Below, piece after piece: positions 58,931 to 64,000 of a stretch of 64,000 nt of DNA. The translations under genes were made by a program, and so were the position numbers. Each line of letters opens with the position of its first letter. Position 1 is the stretch's first letter. The stretch lies in NCBI GenBank assembly GCA_033398695.1, contig CM065806.1, positions 43,735,001 through 43,799,000 of the forward strand, given 5' to 3'. The notes below the pieces were generated by a model. It was not told the DNA's origin and searched no databases. It saw only the letters and a program-made list of their open reading frames with translations. The stretch is from Orobanche coerulescens. Lineage: Eukaryota; Streptophyta; Magnoliopsida; Lamiales; Orobanchaceae.

Positions 58931-59394
58931 TTTCAGAGGAAGGACGGACCCAGCTGATTAAATAAATCAGATCCTAGCTGATGCAAACAAGAGGACGAAG
59001 GACGGTCAAAGGAACCTAGCTGATCAGAATCTCAGGCGAGAAGTCCATGGAGTCTACTTACCTAATGCAGAGCGGTCAACAGTCAACAGTCAAACCAGCT
59101 AAGTTTTCTAAACTCAACCGACCTCTGAATATTTAATTATTATCTGCCATATTTATAATATTATTATATTAATTTTGGTTCACAAATGGTATTTAAATAT
59201 ATTAATGTTCGATTCACAAGTGGCATTTTTAATACACGCGTCAATCGCTTATTGAATGGACCTCCACGGTGGCCAATCAAAACAAACCGTCAAATTTTAA
59301 AATGGACCACCGATTCAAATTTGAAATTCAAAAGAATCTCAAAAGGCGTACCACCGTTTCAAATATATTAATTTAATCCACACGTCTTTTCATC

Positions 59395-59405
59395 TTCTTT
59401 ATAAG
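59395..59405 (+). promoter_or_regulatory. TATA-like box before the 3' ORF of F
   Basis: CTTTATAAGGAA at about 59395-59406, some 75 bases before the first ATG of the 3' ORF (59479) and after the end of pol. It could drive a separate transcript. Weak evidence: one box only. Confidence 0.3.
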
Positions 59406-59478
59406 GAAAGAAACCCCCTCACTTTACCTTTTACGCTTACCCTAGATCTACTGAGCAAAAATTTACAGAGCAAAATTC

Positions 59479-62400
59479 TTGAACTCCGAATACACTAAAA
59501 ATCCGTTATTTGCAGAAATGGAATCGTACTTCGAAGGCGTCAACCTGAAGGCGGTCAAGGACCAGATTATTTTATCGCTGGTCATCGATTTCGAAGGCTT
59601 ATTGGAAGCAAATATGGAGGATTACGACGTGCTTAACCTAATCCACGCGATGAAGCTCAATGGGATCTACCCATTCCTGGACATCAACCCTCAACATCTG
59701 TACAAGGAGGATGTTATCGCCTTCTATCGCGAAGCCTATATAATTCAAGATGGAATTCGGAGCACAGTCGGCGGAAGACAAGTCGACATATCTGAAGAGT
59801 CGATCCGTATAGTTTTCAGAATGAAGCATCGCGGCATAGCCGTCGAGGCACTCAAACAGTCTGCTGCCGAAACCTGGAAGAAGATCAAGACGGAGATTCA
59901 GTCGGAAAAACTGAAACTCACTGCCAAAAGGAGTGAGATTAAGAGAGTTTATCGTTTTGCGTTGGACATAACTATCGTCGGTGAAGTTCATGGTGCTGGG
60001 AGCACTAATTCAAGATGAAGAAATTGATTGGGCAGATTACATATTTAGGCAACTCGTTCGAGAGGTCAACAAAGCTGAATGGCTTGTTGATGAGAAGAGA
60101 TTTAAAACAAAGCTGGTGTTTGGAACGCAGCTGAGTTGGTTGCTGGAAAAGACAGGAATGGCGAAGGGAAGTACTGACCCCTTCCACCCCAACAAAAGAC
60201 TTGGTCATCTGGACCAAGAGACGCTGAGAAAATTGGGAGGCACAAGGAGAGAAGCCCAGATGTTGAAGGAGCTGACTGACACAAGGACATACCCAAGATA
60301 TTATTCGTCAGGCGAGTCCGACCGACCTGCAGCCGACAACCCAACTGCAGTCGAGTCAGACTCCGAGTCCGACAACACTCCCATAGCAGTCCGATTTAAG
60401 AGAAGGGGACCAGCCCCTGGAGAGCCATCGATCAGGCAATCATCACCAGAACCCTCTCCCAAGAGGCCCAGAAGACTGCAGTTTAGTGAGGAAGAGCAGT
60501 CAGATCATCTTGCCAGCCCCACAGCCAGGTCACCTACTCACCTGGAAGACCAGCCTGCCCTGGGCAGCCTGGAGACTCAGATTGTGGCTGTCCTCACTCC
60601 AGCTTACATTCCTGAAGAAGAAGAAGCAGGTCTAATAATCTCAATTCCTGAAGCCAACTATATCTTTAACCTGCTAGAAAACAATATTTTCAATCTATCC
60701 ATCGAACAACTACAGCTTGTTAAGCCACAAGCATTAAAACACTCTTTTGTCAGTATTTTTCAAGAGTGGAAGTTTTTCAAAACCCTGTCATTTACTAATC
60801 TTCAAGCTTACAATGAAACTAGTGGTTGGGGTTATCCCCAAGCCACGAAGGATGTACTGATTCATTTTTGCAAAGAATCAGACTTAATGTTGATCCTCCA
60901 GGATAATTGGTTCATGTCTCACTTTAAAAACAACATGGACCAATTCATCCATTCCATTATGCTTAGCATTTTTGATGGTTCCTTTAAAGAAGAGGAGGAG
61001 GAGGAAGAAGAGAAAGAGATTAGGATTGAAAAGGTAGATGGAGATGAAGAAGTTGTTGTTTTAGTCGATGAAGAAGAAGAGCAGCAAGTAGAAGAAGAAA
61101 AGATTTTAGTTGAAAATCAATCTGAGGAAGTTGAGAAAACAGAAGAGTTAAATGAAGAAGAAGAAGAAGAAGAAGAAGAAGAAGGAGAAGAAGTCTAAAA
61201 GGAAGAAGATGAAGGAGAGAAGTAGAATTATGAAGGTGAAGATGATGATGCGGATGAAGGAGAAAAAGATGGGAAAGCTGATGATGATAATGATGATGAT
61301 GAGGATGATGATAAAGATGAAGGAGGAGATAAAGGAGCTGAAAAAGAGAATGAAAAAGATGAAGAAAAGGAAAAAGAAAATATTGAAGAAGAAAAGGAGG
61401 AAGAGCAGGAGAAAGAGCAAGAGAAGGCAGAAGGAGAAAGGGAGCCAGAGCCAGAGCCGACACAAGAGGCTGCATATAGGACTGGGGCACCTGCCCGGTA
61501 CACCAGCCTAGACACGGAGTTAGCTGAGGACTCCAGATCAAGGATCCCAGAGAAGACCCCATCTGGAGTACCAGCTGCAGATAGGAGCTTGCAGTCTGGT
61601 GCCTCAATTGCAGAAGGCTCAGGCGAGCACTCTCCACCAGCTCAGATCTCACCTGCCGTGACTGAGCTGATTAGGCAGAGAGTGAAAGATACGATTGGAG
61701 AGCTGCTGGCATCTCAAGTCACTCCTGACCTCCAAACCATCAATGCAAAGCTTGACACTTTGCTGCAGATAGAAGTTCCTCAGCCTCCTCCCCCTACCAA
61801 CAACAGAATGCCTTTTGGCATGTCTGACTGGATGAGCAGAATGGAGCAGCAATTAACTACCCTAGTTGATGCTGGCAAAAAGGGGGAAGATAGAATTCAG
61901 GGGGAAGGAAATGATCAAGAAGAGATAAGGAAGGAGTTTAGATCGAAGAAAAGGCAGGATGTCCAGATGATCACTGCTGGGACATCCTCAGCCAAGAGGG
62001 AGGGAGGAGCAGATCCAGAAGAACAGGCTGACCAGCCTGAAGGCAAGAAGAGGAGGACTAGAGGAGGTTTTGAGCCTACTCTAGAGTGGGAAGGAAAGGA
62101 GTTGTGGTTTGTGGAGGACTTTGTTCCATATGAAGCTCTAGAAATGTGCAGATCTGCAAGAAAGAAGTTTATTAGAGACTACTACATCTGGGAAATACTC
62201 CAGGATGATAATCTTTCCCCACAGTAGATCTTCATAAATTTCATGGAAGAAGCTCATCCGCAACTCTGGGCTATTCTGAAAAAACATGCTGAGAAACTAA
62301 ACGCTTATCCCATGATCCCTCCATTTAGTGCCAAAGTCCCTCCTACTTTGGAAAGATGAGGTGCGTTGGATGAACTTGCGCTACAAAGGAAAATCAAGAA

Positions 62401-62569
62401 ACTATGTCTTGAGAACAAATTTTTATCCCAAGAACAGCAAGACTTCGTAGCTCTTGTCGTGAAAAGGAAGTATGGTCTTGCCCCACTCAAGACAAGACCA
62501 ATCGGAGCTAAACCCTTCAGACCTGCCAAACAGCCTATTCGAAGAGGCAGAGGAAGAGGCAGATGACTT
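59479..62569 (+). pseudogene. Extra 3' ORF of F (env-position, acidic)
   Basis: One frame (59981-62569), preceded by 59479-60018 in the next frame, so a single frameshift separates them. In-frame stops are at about 61198, 61228, 62227 and 62359. In total about 1030 codons. The N-terminus (EDVIAFYREAYIIQDGIRS, VDISEESIRIVFRM) recalls the plant 'putative plant transposon' type of domain. A Ser/Pro-rich part, a long Glu/Asp/Lys-rich part (60990-61460, poly-Glu) and a basic end (RRGRGRGR) follow. I see no signal peptide or membrane segment, so it does not look like an envelope protein. Confidence 0.75.
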
Positions 62570-62774
62570 TCACTTATTTTTTTTTTGTACTTGTAATGAT
62601 TTATGTACTTGAAAATTTTCTTGTAAAATTCAGCCATGTAATTAATTTGATAACAGTCTTTTTGAATGACAATTCCCAGTTGTCTCAAAAATTAGACTGA
62701 CTTTAGTTTGTGTCTTGCACTTAAGTGCAGACTTGATCATTTGATTACTTGTTTAAAGTTTTGCCATCATCAAA

Positions 62775-62786
62775 ATAGGGGGAATT
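62775..62786 (+). other. Polypurine tract of F
   Basis: AATAGGGGGAATT just before the 3' LTR at 62787. Confidence 0.85.
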
Positions 62787-64000
62787 TGTTAGGAATACTT
62801 GTTAGATTTTGATGATGTCATCAGTATAAATTCAAATGTTTATTACTTGGCAAAAATGTAAGGAAGAACCAAATGAGTATCTTCTATAGGCCAAAAATAA
62901 GTTAGGCTAAAAATCGGCTAAGTACTAAGTACAGCTAAGTTCATCAGAGAGGATCAGCCGAGTCAAGTCAGAGTAGTTCTGGTCAACAAAAATTTATCAG
63001 AGATGTTTGACCAGACTGCAGCCAAGGTACCTCAGACAAGTCACCTGATCAGTGAAGTCATAAACAGTGAACATCAGAGAGGTCCAGACTGCAGAGATGT
63101 TAACTGCTCATCAGCCTAGTCGAGATCAGCCAAGTACTCCAAGTCCACGTCAGCATGCGTTGAAAAGTCAAGTATTACGGAAAGTCACATGCAACGTGAA
63201 GAGACAAATTGGAGAGATTCCCGCAAGAGATATGATTTAAATAAATCATCCAGACCCACCTTGAAGACTTTAATCATTTTATATTCAAAAGATTCGGCGC
63301 ATCACATGCAGAGTCTTCAAAACGGTCGGAAAATAGATTAAAATATGGGAATCCAGCCTTGCAACGTTCAGAAAGAAAACAATGAAGTCTACCTCTCCAA
63401 CGGACGGATTTGTTCAAAAGATTTGCAACGGCTATAAGGAAAAGTTCAGAGATCGTGACCTATTTATTTCCGAAGATTTGAAGCTGAGGAAACCTTACCT
63501 TACGATAATCGGTGCTAACATACTTTCAAGCGATCAAAGCATTCAATCTATCAAAAAGCGAAATACAGCATCGAGAAAAGAGCGGTTCTAAAAGTTCATA
63601 CTTAAAGAAGCTCTTAGTTGGAGAAGACAAAAACTCTTGTCTATAATCCTGAGTTCGGGGTACTTCACTCGTTGATGTTAAGAGACTATAAAGGCATCCA
63701 AGGATCGAGGATCAAGAGGTGCAAGGCAGTCAAGTGTGGTACAATGGCACGGATTTCCACTGGTTGGAAGCTGTTGTAGTTTTGTTTGAATCACTGTAAT
63801 ATTTATCACTGGTTGAGAATTATAGTGAATTCATCTCCAACTGGTTTGGAGAAAAGTGGATTAGTAGAGGATTACCCCACCTCTGAGACCACTATAATCG
63901 CTGCGTTCAATTCGTTTTATTGCATCATACTTTAACTGGTGCATTCATTGTTAAGTGTTTCATTAGTTGCTTTCTATTCGTCATCAGCTGACTTCCGCAT
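62787..64000 (+). repeat. 3' LTR of F (partial)
   Basis: 1214 bases, matching 52114-53327 or so; cut by the window end. Confidence 0.93.

Larger units (their letters stand above)
52114..64000 (+). mobile_element. SIRE-like Ty1/copia element F (runs off the window)
   Basis: 5' LTR 52114-53470, primer site, gag, protease, integrase, RT, RNase H, a long extra 3' ORF, purine tract and a 3' LTR from 62787. The copia order (integrase before RT) and an extra ORF after RNase H put it in the SIRE/Maximus group. About 140 bases of the second LTR are missing at the window edge. The left flank is TAGAT; the right one is not visible. Confidence 0.92.

Noticed and set aside
61020..61652. Minus-strand ORF of 210 codons rich in Leu, His, Phe
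   Set aside because: Shadow of the Glu/Asp/Lys repeat in the 3' ORF of F; Leu- or Phe-runs arise from GAA and GAG repeats.
63382..63591. Short ORF in the 3' LTR of F
   Set aside because: The other LTR copy has a stop in the third codon region; no family match, LTR location.

Overview
The window is plant nuclear DNA made almost entirely of LTR retrotransposons inserted into one another. It carries Ty3/gypsy chromovirus-like polyproteins, a gypsy gag with the Tat-type CHHC finger, a SIRE-like Ty1/copia element, initiator-tRNA-Met primer sites, a CACTA DNA transposon and an exon of a plant nucleoporin gene. This points to a flowering plant with a large, repeat-rich genome; I cannot name the species. 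I see no intact host gene, no RNA gene and no CRISPR array.

Layout. Bases 1-8616 are the right part of a minus-strand gypsy element (G): decayed pol and gag, a primer site, and a 5' LTR split by a deleted copia element (H, 4177-6589). Bases 8617-15925 hold debris: a truncated copia element (I), an LTR-like block with a gypsy gag (J), and a minus-strand gypsy integrase fragment (K). Element D (15926 to at least 47280) sits in K. It has a gag but no pol, plus tandem repeats and an antisense gene with introns. Element A (22769-46102, plus, TSD GGATC) sits inside D's antisense gene. Element B (30009-44247, minus, TSD GTAC, gag-protease only) sits in A's 3' LTR. Element C (32411-42653, minus, TSD TCCCC) sits in B's gag. 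A solo LTR, L (38705-40662, TSD ATGAT), sits in C's leader. This is a six-deep nest: K, D, A, B, C, L.

To the right, D's second LTR is cut at 47281 by the LTR of element E, a relative of G. A CACTA transposon (47402-50685, TSD TGT) that carries a NUP155 exon lies in E, and a SIRE-like copia element with a long acidic 3' ORF (F, from 52114, running off the window) cuts E again.

How the parts relate. A, C, G and F encode full polyproteins or decayed ones. B and D keep the cis signals (LTRs, PBS, PPT) but lack reverse transcriptase and integrase, so they would need enzymes from other elements. The most unusual part is D's minus-strand gene. It has a TATA box, an ATG, three GT-AG introns, a reading frame kept across the A insertion site (811 codons including the stop) and a U-rich 3' end. 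Several LTR families in the window, from both superfamilies, also carry dense short palindromes.
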